NCBI GenBank assembly: GCA_035550515.1
Contig: DASZOZ010000020.1
Span: 1-64,000 of the forward strand
From: DATARH01 sp035550515
Lineage (GTDB): Bacteria > Pseudomonadota > Alphaproteobacteria > ATCC43930 > CGMCC-115725
DNA: 64,000 bases
Direction of reading: 5' to 3'
How positions within the stretch are numbered: the stretch's first letter is position 1; every line of letters begins with the position of its first letter. The notes under the pieces were generated by a model, which searched no databases, was not told where the DNA came from, and was given only the letters and a program-made list of their open reading frames with translations. The translations under genes were made by a program, and so were the position numbers. Positions 52,867 to 61,995 of the stretch are shown piece after piece.

Positions 52867-53118
52867 CTATTGCTGATAGCGGCTGCAGGCCTGGGCGTCG
52901 CCGCCGTTCCGGCGCATGCAGCGATCGTACAGCATGGCGACAAACGACTCCGCCGAGCCCGGCCATTGGCGCAGCGCCGCGGCGTCGTTGGCGTCGAGCG
53001 CGTTGATCAGGTTGTGCTGGATCGCCGCGCGGGCGAGCAGCTCGTGGCGGATCGGATAGGCAATTGCGACGATCACACCAAAGGCGATGGCAAATTTGAC
53101 AAGACGCGCTGTGGTCAT
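52867..53118 (-). CDS. Small membrane-anchored or exported protein of unknown function
   Basis: An 83-residue protein that begins MTTARLVKFAIAFGVIVAIAYPI, a single hydrophobic segment acting as an anchor or uncleaved signal, followed by about 60 residues, ALDANDAAALRQWPGSAESFVAMLYDRC, with three cysteines in total. I do not recognise a family. It lies downstream of hslU in the same direction, with a gap of about 110 bases. Reading-frame quality and codon use look normal for the region, but expression is not proven. Confidence 0.5.
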   Translation of the reverse strand: MTTARLVKFAIAFGVIVAIAYPIRHELLARAAIQHNLINALDANDAAALRQWPGSAESFVAMLYDRCMRRNGGDAQACSRYQQ

Positions 53119-53228
53119 GCGACCAGACCTCCGCCGGGGGAACCGTGGCAACCACCACCACGGGACAGTTCGGATATAGCGGACGGAAGGTTCGGAAGTC
53201 CGTCAAATTATAGGTAAATTTTTTGCGG

Positions 53229-54551
53229 CTACAGAATGAAACGCGACAGATCGGTGTCCTTGGCGAGGCTGCCGACGCGGTCCTGGACATAGGCGGCATC
53301 GATGACGACCGCTGTCCCGTCCGGCTGGTCCGAGGCCGAGAAGCTGATCTCCTCCAACAGCCGTTCGAGGATCGTGTGCAGCCGCCGGGCGCCGATATTC
53401 TCGACCGTGCTGTTGATCTGCTCGGCGAGCAGCGCGATTTCCTCGATCCCTTCGGGGCTGAACGTCAGGTCGACGCCCTCGGTCGCGAGCAGCGCCTTGT
53501 ACTGGGTGACGAGGCTCGCCTGCGGCTCGGTCAGGATGCGGCAGAGATCGGCGCGTTCGAGACCGTTCAGCTCGACCCGGATCGGCAGCCGGCCTTGCAG
53601 TTCGGGCAGGAGGTCGGACGGTTTCGCGAGGTGGAAAGCACCGGAGGCGATAAACAGGACGTGGTCGGTTTTGACCGGCCCGTGCTTGGTGGCGACCGTG
53701 GTGCCCTCGATCAGCGGCAGCAGGTCGCGCTGCACGCCTTCGCGGCTGACCTCCGCGGTGCCGCCGCCGCGCTCGCTGCGGCCGCAGATCTTGTCGATCT
53801 CGTCGATGAAGACGATGCCGTTCTGCTCGACGGCGGCGATGGCCTCGCGCACCACGCTGTCCTGGTCGAGCAGCTTGTCGCTCTCCTCGGCCAGCAATAT
53901 CCGGTGGCTGTCTTCCACCGTCACCTTGCGCGGCGTCGCGCGCTGGCCGAACGCCTTGCCGAAGATGTCGCCGAGATTGAGCATGCCCATCTGCGCGCCG
54001 GGCATTCCCGGGATCTCGAAGGTCGGCAGCTGCGGGTTCGCGCTTTCCTGCACGGTGACCTCGATCTCGCGGTCGTTGAGCGTGCCCTCGCGCAGCATCT
54101 TGCGGAATTTCTGGCGGGTGTCGGCGCTGGCGTTGGTGCCGACCAGCGCATCGAGCACGCGTTCCTCGGCGGCGAGCTCGGCTTTCGGCGCGACCTCCTT
54201 GCGCAGCCGCTCGCGGGTCATCGCGATGGCGATCTCGACCAGGTCGCGGCCGATCTGCTCGACATCGCGGCCGACATAGCCGACTTCGGTGAACTTGGTC
54301 GCCTCGACCTTGAGAAACGGCGCCTGGGCAAGCCGCGCCAGCCGCCGCGCGATCTCCGTCTTGCCGCAGCCGGTCGGGCCGATCATCAGGATGTTCTTGG
54401 GCAGCACCTCTTCCCGCAGCTCGGGCGACAGCTGCTGGCGCCGCCAGCGGTTGCGCAGCGCGATGGCGACGGCGCGCTTGGCCTCATGCTGGCCGACGAT
54501 GTAGCGGTCGAGTTCGGAAACGATCTCGCGCGGGCTGAAGGCAGCGGTCAT
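53229..54551 (-). CDS. hslU: ATP-dependent protease ATPase subunit HslU
   Basis: A 440-residue AAA+ unfoldase that feeds HslV. Motifs: SELDRYIVGQHEAKRAVAIALRNRWRR, Walker A GPTGCGKTE at residues 58-66, Walker B GIVFIDEIDKI, GPVKTDHVLFIASGAFH, GRLPIRVELNGL, and the terminal segment SRFIL that docks into HslV. The intermediate domain contains the usual helices around 110-250. The start at 54551 is the methionine of MTAAFSPREI. It follows hslV with a 35-base gap, forming the hslVU operon. Confidence 0.97.
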   Translation of the reverse strand: MTAAFSPREIVSELDRYIVGQHEAKRAVAIALRNRWRRQQLSPELREEVLPKNILMIGPTGCGKTEIARRLARLAQAPFLKVEATKFTEVGYVGRDVEQIGRDLVEIAIAMTRERLRKEVAPKAELAAEERVLDALVGTNASADTRQKFRKMLREGTLNDREIEVTVQESANPQLPTFEIPGMPGAQMGMLNLGDIFGKAFGQRATPRKVTVEDSHRILLAEESDKLLDQDSVVREAIAAVEQNGIVFIDEIDKICGRSERGGGTAEVSREGVQRDLLPLIEGTTVATKHGPVKTDHVLFIASGAFHLAKPSDLLPELQGRLPIRVELNGLERADLCRILTEPQASLVTQYKALLATEGVDLTFSPEGIEEIALLAEQINSTVENIGARRLHTILERLLEEISFSASDQPDGTAVVIDAAYVQDRVGSLAKDTDLSRFIL

Positions 54552-54586
54552 CTCACTCTGTTTCGTCGTGGCGCGCCCGGCGGGGA

Positions 54587-55153
54587 TCACGCGGTGAGTT
54601 TCTCTAAGGTGATCTTGTCGTTGGTGTAAACGCAGATATCGCCGGCGATGGCCATGGCGCGGCGCGCGATGGTCTCGGCATCGAGCCCGTCCACCCCGAT
54701 CAGCGCCCGCGCCGCGGCGAGCGCATAGCCGCCGCCCGAGCCGATGCCGATAATCCCGTCTTCCGGCTCCAGCACGTCTCCGGTGCCGGACAGGATCAGC
54801 GACACGTTCTTGTCGGCGACCGCCATCATCGCTTCCAGGCGCCGCAAATAGCGGTCGGTGCGCCAGTCTTTGGTCAGCTCCACGCAGGCGCGGGCGAGTT
54901 GCCCGGAATGCTGTTCGAGTTTTGCCTCGAGCCGCTCGAACAGCGCGATCGCGTCGGCGGTCGCCCCGGCAAAGCCGGCGATCACCGAGCCGCCGCCGAG
55001 CCGGCGCAGCTTGCGCGCATTCGACTTGACGATGGTCTGGCCCATCGTGACCTGGCCGTCGCCGGCGACAACGACCTCTCCCGCCTTCCGCAGACAGAGG
55101 ATTGTCGTGCCGTGCCAGCGATCCTCCCGGCGATCCTCATTGCCCAACGACAT
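54587..55153 (-). CDS. hslV: ATP-dependent protease peptidase subunit HslV
   Basis: A 188-residue proteasome-type peptidase. After processing at HGT, the nucleophile Thr16 is exposed (WHGTTILCLRK). Further family blocks are GDGQVTMGQTIVKSNARKLRR, GGSVIAGFAGATADAIALFERLE, DRYLRRLEAMMAVAD and DGIIGIGSGGGYALAAARAL. With HslU it degrades heat-damaged proteins. The start is the ATG at 55153. No heat-shock promoter match is obvious in the 228 bases up to the methyltransferase gene. Confidence 0.97.
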   Translation of the reverse strand: MSLGNEDRREDRWHGTTILCLRKAGEVVVAGDGQVTMGQTIVKSNARKLRRLGGGSVIAGFAGATADAIALFERLEAKLEQHSGQLARACVELTKDWRTDRYLRRLEAMMAVADKNVSLILSGTGDVLEPEDGIIGIGSGGGYALAAARALIGVDGLDAETIARRAMAIAGDICVYTNDKITLEKLTA

Positions 55154-55382
55154 GCAAAAAAACCGCAAACCTCGTGTGGAGCTGAGATGTAGTACCGTTG
55201 CCGCGGGGTAGCAATCCGTTCACCACCGCGGATTAAGCTGCGCGCGTCCGGCCCGTCGCCGGGTAAAAGCCAATGGTAACGGCGCGGCGCCTTTGTTAAG
55301 AACCCATGATATCGCCAAGGCAGGCAGCGGGAAGGCGGGCCGCGGGCCGCTTCCCCGGCCGCGGCACGGTACGGGATCGGAC

Positions 55383-55979
55383 ATGGTCGGTTACGACAGC
55401 CCCAGCGCGCCGGGTGCAGGGTTTGGGCCTTCGAAGGTCGTTCTCAATGTCGGCTGCGGCTATGCGAACCGGCAGGGGCTGCATCCGTCCTACACGGGGC
55501 CGGAGTGGCGCGAGCTCCGCCTCGACATCAACCCCGCGGTCAGTCCCGACATCCTGTGTTCGATGACCAACATGCATCCGGTCGCGAGCGACTCGATCGA
55601 CGCGATCTGGTCGTCGCACAATCTCGAACATCTGCACCGGCATGAGGTGCCGGTGGCGCTCGGCGAGTTCCGCCGCGTGCTGCGGCCGGGCGGCGAGATG
55701 CTGTTGACGCTGCCCGATCTGCAACGCATCGCCGAGTTGGTGGCCGGTGACGGGCTTGAGGACGAGGCGTACAGCTCTCCGGCCGGGCCGATCACGCCGC
55801 TCGACATGATCTACGGCCACACCCCGTCACTGGCCCGCGGCAACGAGTACATGGCGCACCGCACCGGATTTACCGCCCGCACGCTGCGGCGGCTGTTGAC
55901 GGAGGCCGGGTTCGCCGGGGTGGCGTTGCAGCGCGACGGCTTTGCACTATGGGCCAAGGCGTTCAAACCGGCGGCATGA
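55383..55979 (+). CDS. Class I SAM-dependent methyltransferase
   Basis: A 198-residue methyltransferase-type protein. Motif I LNVGCGYANRQGLHP begins near residue 19, then WRELRLDINP, SIDAIWSSHNLEHLHRHEVPVALGEFRRVLRPGGEMLLTLPDL, a typical small methyltransferase arrangement. The C-terminal RTGFTARTLRRLLTEAGFAGV is the usual tail. The acceptor is unknown. The next gene is a family 4 glycosyltransferase, so a role in surface-sugar or lipid modification is possible (inference). The start at 55383 is the most plausible; the upstream 30 codons are repetitive and Gly-rich. Confidence 0.83.
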   Translation: MVGYDSPSAPGAGFGPSKVVLNVGCGYANRQGLHPSYTGPEWRELRLDINPAVSPDILCSMTNMHPVASDSIDAIWSSHNLEHLHRHEVPVALGEFRRVLRPGGEMLLTLPDLQRIAELVAGDGLEDEAYSSPAGPITPLDMIYGHTPSLARGNEYMAHRTGFTARTLRRLLTEAGFAGVALQRDGFALWAKAFKPAA

Positions 55980-56016
55980 GGCGACCTGTCGCCCGGCGCG
56001 GCATCGAAGGCGCGCG

Positions 56017-57264
56017 ATGAACTGGCTCTTCATCCATCAGAACTTTCCCGGCCAGTATGTTCATGCGGCGCGGCATCTGGCGGCGGCGGGAGAGCAGGTC
56101 GTCTTCATCACCCAGCAGCGCGAACGGGAGTTGCTCGGCGTACGCAAGATCGTCTATGCGCCGACCCGCTCGCCCGGCGGCATGCATGCCTTTCTCCACG
56201 ACTTCAACGCCGCGGTCGAAAACGGATTGGCCGTCGCGCGGGTTTGCGAGGAGCTCAAGCGCAGCGGCTTTGTGCCCGATCTGGTGATCGGCCATAACGG
56301 CTGGGGCGAGCTGCTTTACGTCAAGGACTGCTTCCCGTCGGTCCCGCTGCTCGGCTATTTCGAGTTCTATTACCGGTCGTACGACAGCGACCTCGATTTC
56401 GATCCGGAGTTCCAGGCCAGCCAAAGCGACCGGATGCGCATCCGCACCCGCAACGCCATAAACCTGCTCGGCCTGGAAAGCGCCGATTGGGGGCAAACCC
56501 CGACCGAATTCCAGCGCAACCTCTATCCCGAGAAATATCGCGGGCAAATCAGCGTGATCCACGAGGGGATCGACACCGCGACCGTGTGCCCCGACGCCAC
56601 CACGCGGCTGTGGCTGTCGGGAGGATTGTCACTATCGCGTAACGACCCTCTGATTACTTACAGCGCACGCAATCTCGAACCCTATCGAGGTTTCCATATC
56701 GTGATGCGCACGCTGCCGGAACTGCTGGCTCGCCATCCGACGGCGCGGGTGCTGATCGTCGGCGGCAACGATGTCAGCTACGGGCGGCGCCCGCCCGAGG
56801 CCAAGAGCTGGCGCGAGCACATGCTTGCCGAGCTGGAAGGAAAGCTCGATCTCAGCCGCATCCATTTTCTCGGCCGGCTGAACTATCCCCAGTATCTGGC
56901 GATGTTGCGGATTTCCTCGGCCCATATTTACCTGACGTATCCTTTCGTCCTGTCGTGGTCTTTGCTGGAGGCGATGGCGGCCGGATGCGCCGTCGTCGCC
57001 TCACGCACCGCGCCGGTCGAGGAGGTCATCCGGGACGGCGAAAACGGCTATCTGGTCGATTTTTTCGATCGCGAGGCGCTCGCCGGCCGCGTCAGCGACA
57101 TGCTGACCCATCGCGAGGCGCAAGAAGCCATCCGCAAGGCGGCCCGGCAAACCGTGATGGACCGCTATGATCTGGCGACGAAATGCCTGCCGGCCTATCT
57201 CGCGCTGCTGCGCCGGCTGATCGGCCGCGGCGGCCAAGACCCGGTGCCCGCCGCCGCCACATAG
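56017..57264 (+). CDS. Family 4 glycosyltransferase
   Basis: A 415-residue GT-B-fold enzyme. The N-domain begins MNWLFIHQNFPGQYVHAARH, and the C-domain carries ITYSARNLEPYRGFHIVMRTLPELL, VLIVGGNDVSYG, IHFLGRLNYPQYLAMLRISSAHIYLTYPFVLSWSLLEAMAAGCAVVASRTAPVEE and GENGYLVDF, a classic GT4 layout with the donor-binding Glu. GAAGG lies seven bases before the ATG. GT4 proteins with this N-terminus often flank large secreted-protein systems (from memory), as here with the type I exporter. The sugar and acceptor are unknown. Confidence 0.9.
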   Translation: MNWLFIHQNFPGQYVHAARHLAAAGEQVVFITQQRERELLGVRKIVYAPTRSPGGMHAFLHDFNAAVENGLAVARVCEELKRSGFVPDLVIGHNGWGELLYVKDCFPSVPLLGYFEFYYRSYDSDLDFDPEFQASQSDRMRIRTRNAINLLGLESADWGQTPTEFQRNLYPEKYRGQISVIHEGIDTATVCPDATTRLWLSGGLSLSRNDPLITYSARNLEPYRGFHIVMRTLPELLARHPTARVLIVGGNDVSYGRRPPEAKSWREHMLAELEGKLDLSRIHFLGRLNYPQYLAMLRISSAHIYLTYPFVLSWSLLEAMAAGCAVVASRTAPVEEVIRDGENGYLVDFFDREALAGRVSDMLTHREAQEAIRKAARQTVMDRYDLATKCLPAYLALLRRLIGRGGQDPVPAAAT

Positions 57265-57596
57265 GGAACCGGCGGCAGGTTTGCTGCGTATCCGGTCCTA
57301 CGGGGTAGACTGCAAGTTGAACGAAGGCGGCTGTCGCTTAACGATGTTACAGCATGATTAACCATGAAAATTGTTTCGAAATGTACTAAATTGTTGCAGA
57401 ACTTTGCGCCAACGCTCGTCTAGCGACCACCAGCAATGGAGGGCCGCGCGAGGTTTGTTCAACGGTTCGGGGCCTATGTTTACTGGGATGGCCTTGTCGT
57501 CCCCCGAGGCGAGGCGAAGCAACGGAGGCGGAGGAGCAATACAGCTTTTCTTCAGCTTTTGTTGTCATCCAGTATGAACGAGGCAAAGCCGGAAAG
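57265..57596. other. AT-rich intergenic region upstream of the regulator gene
   Basis: About 330 bases with no convincing gene. The stretch near 57335-57410 is much more AT-rich than its surroundings (TTAACGATG, TTACAGCATGATTAACCATG, AAATTGTTTCGAAATGTAC) and contains a TTTCGAAA palindrome. It is the likely promoter and regulatory region for the regulator and the secretion operon. I see no clear -35/-10 pair and no binding site I can name. Confidence 0.45.
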
Positions 57597-58307
57597 ATGC
57601 CAGCCGCGACCACCATCGTAGTTGCCCGAGAGGATTTCTCCATCCCTGGTGGGGAATCTCCCGACAGCAGCAACCAACCGGAGCCGGTTGCTCTAGAGAG
57701 CCGGTTCTTCAACCTGTTGCGTGAGAGCAAGCCGGACGTGGTGGTCCTCGATCTGCGCGAGGCCAATGGCGACGGTGTGGGGATGATCCTCAAGATCCGT
57801 CGGCAGAGCAGCGTCCCGATCCTCGTGGTGTGCGGCAAGGACAACCCCTGCGCCCAGGATTACCGCTTTGCCGGCGCCGCCGAATGCATCGCCAGCCCGG
57901 TGGACGTCGTCGCGTTCAACGAGGTGCTGCAACAGATCGTGCGGGTGAACGGACAGGCAAGCCCGCCGCCGCCGCGCGAAGCGGAGGTCGTCGAATTCGC
58001 CAGCGTCGCCTTTCGGCCGCACCAGAACCTCATGGTCAGCGCCGGCGGAAAAAACGTCCATCTGACCACGGCGGAAAGCCTGCTGCTTGCGCATTTCGTC
58101 GCCAATCCGTGGGAAATCCAAACCCGCGCCGCCCTCGCCGAGGCGCTGTACGGCAAGCACCGGCCGGCCACCGACCGCGCGATCGATGTCGTCGTCAACC
58201 GGCTGCGCACCAAGCTGCGTTCGATTGGCGACGAGACCGAACATCTGATAAAGACGGAGTTCCGCCGGGGGTACCGATTTGTCTGCGACACATCCGTCGA
58301 GCGCTAG
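57597..58307 (+). CDS. OmpR-type response regulator with degenerate receiver domain
   Basis: A 236-residue regulator. The C-terminal winged helix (about residues 130-236) is OmpR/PhoB-like: NVHLTTAESLLLAHFVANPW, TRAALAEALYG, RAIDVVVNRLRTKLRSIG, EFRRGYRFV. The N-terminal domain aligns with a receiver: Asp52 in VVVLDLR sits at the phosphoacceptor position. However, the acidic pair that normally follows strand 1 reads ARED, the conserved Thr/Ser is in VVCG, and the Lys is replaced in IASPVD. Phosphorylation therefore may not operate. No histidine kinase is nearby. It lies immediately upstream of the type I secretion genes, which it probably controls (inference). Confidence 0.82.
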   Translation: MPAATTIVVAREDFSIPGGESPDSSNQPEPVALESRFFNLLRESKPDVVVLDLREANGDGVGMILKIRRQSSVPILVVCGKDNPCAQDYRFAGAAECIASPVDVVAFNEVLQQIVRVNGQASPPPPREAEVVEFASVAFRPHQNLMVSAGGKNVHLTTAESLLLAHFVANPWEIQTRAALAEALYGKHRPATDRAIDVVVNRLRTKLRSIGDETEHLIKTEFRRGYRFVCDTSVER

Positions 58308-58421
58308 GCGCTAGCGCGCCGGAATGCGTCGGGGTGGGACGACGGCGGACCGGGATGACGATCGCCGACTGACCGGAATGGCTCTTCGCCGCCGGACCGG
58401 CGCGCCGGAGAGGTATGCGTG

Positions 58422-60662
58422 ATGGTCGCTGTCGAGCACAGCCAGGCACTCGAACCGCGGACGGACGCGGCTGCGGGTGTCTCGCTGCTCGGTTCGCTGG
58501 TGATCGTGGCGCGCCATCACGGTGTCCAGCTGTCCGTGCCGCAGCTGGTGCATGATCATCTGCTGGAGCCGGGCCAGCCGTCCGTCGCGCAACTGCTCGC
58601 GATCGCCGAAGCCTGCGGCTTGCGCGCCAGCCGTCTCCAGCTTTCCTGGCACCGCTTGCTGCGGCTCGACGGGGTGTTGCCGGCCGTCGTGCTGCTGCGC
58701 AACGGCCAGGCGATGGTGCTGCGCGATGTCAGCGAAGGGCCCGAACACCCGCGCGTCACGCTGCAAGACCCGAACGTTCACGAGGACGAACCGCTGGTCC
58801 TCGACGAGGCCCGGTTCGCCGCGGCCTGGACCGGGGAAGTCCTGCTGTTCAAGCGCGACTACCGGCTGCGCGACGAGGACCAGCCGTTCGGGATGGCGCT
58901 GATCGCGGCGCAGTTTCTGCGCGATCGCCGGATCGCCCGCGATATCGGCATTTCCGCCTTTATGCTGAGCCTGCTCGCGGTCTCGCCGATCCTGTTCTGG
59001 CGCTTCCTGATCGATTCGGTGCTCTACAGCGACGCGCTGCAGACGCTCACCGTGCTGTCGCTGGTCATGCTGGTGCTGATCGTTGCCGAGACGTTGTTCG
59101 GCTATTTGCGCCGCTATCTGGTGCTGCACGTGTCGCGGCGGGTCGACGCCAAGCTCTCCGTCTACATGTTCGACAGGGTGATCCAGCTGCCGGTCGATTT
59201 CTTCGAGCGGACGCCGGTCGGCGAGATCACCCGCGACATGCAGGAGATGCACAAGATCCGCAGCTTCTTCACCGGCAGCCTGCTCGGCACCATGCTCGAC
59301 AGCTTGGTGCTGGTCGTGTTTCTGCCGATCATGTTCTTTTACAGCCCGTTATTGACGTTTTTCGTCCTCGGTTTCGCGGCGCTGATCTGCGGCTGGATCA
59401 TTTTGCAGCTGCCGAAATTGCGGCAGAAGAGCAAGGCGGTGCTCGAGATCGAGGGCGAAAAGGGCTCGTTCCTGGTCGAGACGCTGCATGGGGTGCGCAC
59501 GGTCAAGGCGCTCGGCCTCGACGAGCGGCGGCGCCATGAATGGGATGTCAAGGTCGCGCGGGCGGCGCATCTGCGCTTTGACGAGGGCCGCGCCTCGAAC
59601 GGGGTCCAGACGGCGGTCACGCCGCTGGAACGGGTGATGACGACGGGGGTCTTCGCGCTTGCCGTGTACCTGGCGATCGCCACCCGCGAGCCGACCTATG
59701 TCGGCGCTCTTTACGCCTTCATGATGCTGTCGCAGCGGGTTGCGGCGCCGCTGGTGCAGCTGTCGACGATGCTGACCCAGTTCGACGAGGCGATGCTGGC
59801 GGTGTCGACGGTCGGCGCGCTGGTCAATCGGCCGCCGGAAGAAGGCCACGGCAAGGGCGGTATTCGCACCCCGATCGTCGGGCGTGTCGAATTCAGCGGT
59901 GTCCGCTTTCGCTATGCCGGGACCACGACGACGGCCCTGGACGGTGTGTCGTTCGACATACCGGAAGGGTCGGTCTTCGGCCTGATGGGGCGCAGCGGCT
60001 CCGGCAAGACCACCGTCACCCGTCTGCTGCAGCTGTTCCACGGCAATTACGAGGGGCTGATCAAGGTCGACGGCACCGATCTGCGGCAATACGACGTCGA
60101 CCATCTGCGCAGCAGCTTCGGCGTGGTGATGCAGGAGAACTTCCTGTTCAGCGGGACGATCCGCGAGACCATCGCCTCGGGCAAGCCCGACGCGAGCTTT
60201 GACGAGGTGGTGATGGCGGCGCGGCTGGCCGGCGCCGAGGAGTTCATCGAGCGGCTGCCGCGCGGCTACGACACCTATATCTACGAGGGGTCGCCCAACC
60301 TGTCGGGCGGGCAGCGGCAGCGGCTGGCGATCGCACGGGCGCTGATCACCAACCCGCGCATCCTGATCCTCGACGAGGCGACCAGCGCGCTCGACGCCGA
60401 GAGCGAGGCGATCGTCAACGCCAATTTGGCGCGGATCGCCGAGGGGCGGACGATGATCGTCGTGTCGCACCGGTTGTCCTCGCTGGTCAATGCCGACGCG
60501 ATCCTGGTGCTGGAGCGCGGCAGGGTCTACGACATCGGCACCCATTCGGAGCTGGTCGAGCGCTGCGACATCTACAGCAACCTCTGGCACCAGCAGCACC
60601 AGCACCTGGTGCCCAGGCCATCGCATGAAGTCATTGCGTTCCAGCCGGCCGGCCGGGCTTGA
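58422..60662 (+). CDS. Type I secretion ABC transporter (HlyB-type, C39-like domain)
   Basis: A 746-residue permease/ATPase of the HlyB class. The N-terminal C39-like domain (about residues 1-150) shows SLLGSLVIVARHHGVQLSVPQL but lacks the catalytic Cys of true C39 peptidases, as in RTX translocators. The TM domain spans roughly 175-460, and the NBD carries Walker A GRSGSGKTT near residue 523, signature LSGGQRQRLAIARA near 626, and Walker B ILILDEATSALD. GGAGAGG is eight bases before the ATG; a GTG one codon earlier is possible. Its 3' end overlaps the HlyD-type gene by 38 bases. Confidence 0.94.
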   Translation: MVAVEHSQALEPRTDAAAGVSLLGSLVIVARHHGVQLSVPQLVHDHLLEPGQPSVAQLLAIAEACGLRASRLQLSWHRLLRLDGVLPAVVLLRNGQAMVLRDVSEGPEHPRVTLQDPNVHEDEPLVLDEARFAAAWTGEVLLFKRDYRLRDEDQPFGMALIAAQFLRDRRIARDIGISAFMLSLLAVSPILFWRFLIDSVLYSDALQTLTVLSLVMLVLIVAETLFGYLRRYLVLHVSRRVDAKLSVYMFDRVIQLPVDFFERTPVGEITRDMQEMHKIRSFFTGSLLGTMLDSLVLVVFLPIMFFYSPLLTFFVLGFAALICGWIILQLPKLRQKSKAVLEIEGEKGSFLVETLHGVRTVKALGLDERRRHEWDVKVARAAHLRFDEGRASNGVQTAVTPLERVMTTGVFALAVYLAIATREPTYVGALYAFMMLSQRVAAPLVQLSTMLTQFDEAMLAVSTVGALVNRPPEEGHGKGGIRTPIVGRVEFSGVRFRYAGTTTTALDGVSFDIPEGSVFGLMGRSGSGKTTVTRLLQLFHGNYEGLIKVDGTDLRQYDVDHLRSSFGVVMQENFLFSGTIRETIASGKPDASFDEVVMAARLAGAEEFIERLPRGYDTYIYEGSPNLSGGQRQRLAIARALITNPRILILDEATSALDAESEAIVNANLARIAEGRTMIVVSHRLSSLVNADAILVLERGRVYDIGTHSELVERCDIYSNLWHQQHQHLVPRPSHEVIAFQPAGRA

Positions 60663-61995
60663 GGCGGCGCCGGACCGCGAGGTCCGCGTCTTCCGGTCCG
60701 ACACCGCCGAGATCGTCGACGGGAAGCGGCCCGTGCAGGCCCGCATCACGATAGCCCTGGTCGTCGGGATGCTGACACTGCTGTTGCTGATCGCCTGCAT
60801 GCAGATCGACCGGGTGATCTCGTCCGTCAGCGGCCAGGTGGTGACGGTCGAGCCGACGGTGGTGCTGGGGGCGCTGGACCAGTCGATCATCCGCTCGATC
60901 GATGTCGGCGAGGGCCAGCGGGTGAAGAAGGGCGAGTTGCTGGCGACGCTCGACCCGACCTTCACGACCGCCGATGTCGGCGCGCTGAAGGCGCAAGTGG
61001 CGAGCCTGACGGCGCAGATTGCGCGGTGCAAGGCGGAGCTGGCGCAAAAGCCGTTCGACATGGCGCCGAGCCAGGACCCGGCGGCGAACACGTATATCGC
61101 GGCGCAGCGCGCGTACTACCTGCAGCGCAAGGCGCAGTTCGACGCGCAACTGCGCACCTACAACGACCAGATCGCGCAATACAAGGCGACGATCGCGAAA
61201 TACCAGAGCGACCAGGCGCATTACGCCGAGCGTGCCAGGATCTCCAAGGAGATCGAGCAGATGCGGGCGACGTTGGCGGCGGCGCAAGTGGGGAGCCGGC
61301 TGAACCTGCTGGCGGCGACGGACCAGAAGCTGGAGATCGAGCGGGCGCTGGAGTTCGACCGCAACGCGATGGCGGAGTCGCAGCACGAGCTGGACGCGAC
61401 GACCTCGACGCGCGATGCCTTTATCCAGCAATGGTACGCGCAGATCAGCCAGGAGCTGGTGACGGCGCAGACCAATCGCGACGGCGCCGTCGAGCAACTG
61501 GCGAAGGCGACAAAACACCAGGAGCTGGTGCGGCTGGAGGCGCCCGAAGAGAGCGTGGTGCTGAAGATCGCCAAGCTGTCGGCAGCGTCGGTGCTGGGCG
61601 GCGGCGAGCCGCTGATCTACCTCGCCCCGCTCAAATCGCCGTTCGAGGCGGAGCTGCACGTCTCGACGCGCGATATCGGCTTCATCCGGGTCGGCAACGA
61701 CGTGTCGATCAAGCTCGACGCGTATAATTTTGTCGACCACGGCTCGGCCGAGGGCAAGGTGCGCTGGATCAGCGAAGGCTCCTTTACCACCGACGACAGC
61801 GGCGCCGCGGCCGACCCGTATTACAAGGTCCGCGCGACGCTCGATGCGTCGACGCTGCGCAACGTGCCGCCGGGGTTCCGGCTGGTGCCCGGCATCACGC
61901 TCAAAGGCGACATCCATATCGGTACCCGCACGCTCTTCACCTATCTGTTCAACGGGCTGATGCAGGGCTTCGACGAGGCGATGCGCGAGCCCTGA
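60625..61995 (+). CDS. HlyD-family type I secretion membrane fusion protein
   Basis: A 456-residue adaptor. One N-terminal helix (ARITIALVVGMLTLLLLIAC) anchors it, then a lipoyl-like segment VVTVEPTVVLGALDQSIIRSI, DVGEGQRVKKGELLATLDPTFTTADV, two long coiled coils (about 110-270, rich in A, Q, E and K), and the closing beta-barrel part LIYLAPLKSPFEAELHVSTRDIGFI. It bridges the ABC transporter and an outer-membrane channel (TolC type, not in the window). The frame starts inside the ABC gene. Its stop and the next start share TGATG, so translation is coupled. Confidence 0.92.
   Translation: MKSLRSSRPAGLEAAPDREVRVFRSDTAEIVDGKRPVQARITIALVVGMLTLLLLIACMQIDRVISSVSGQVVTVEPTVVLGALDQSIIRSIDVGEGQRVKKGELLATLDPTFTTADVGALKAQVASLTAQIARCKAELAQKPFDMAPSQDPAANTYIAAQRAYYLQRKAQFDAQLRTYNDQIAQYKATIAKYQSDQAHYAERARISKEIEQMRATLAAAQVGSRLNLLAATDQKLEIERALEFDRNAMAESQHELDATTSTRDAFIQQWYAQISQELVTAQTNRDGAVEQLAKATKHQELVRLEAPEESVVLKIAKLSAASVLGGGEPLIYLAPLKSPFEAELHVSTRDIGFIRVGNDVSIKLDAYNFVDHGSAEGKVRWISEGSFTTDDSGAAADPYYKVRATLDASTLRNVPPGFRLVPGITLKGDIHIGTRTLFTYLFNGLMQGFDEAMREP

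Noticed and set aside
53161..53228. A terminator after hslU
   Set aside because: The region contains a weak hairpin but no adjacent U tract in the correct orientation; the AT-rich run is on the wrong side.
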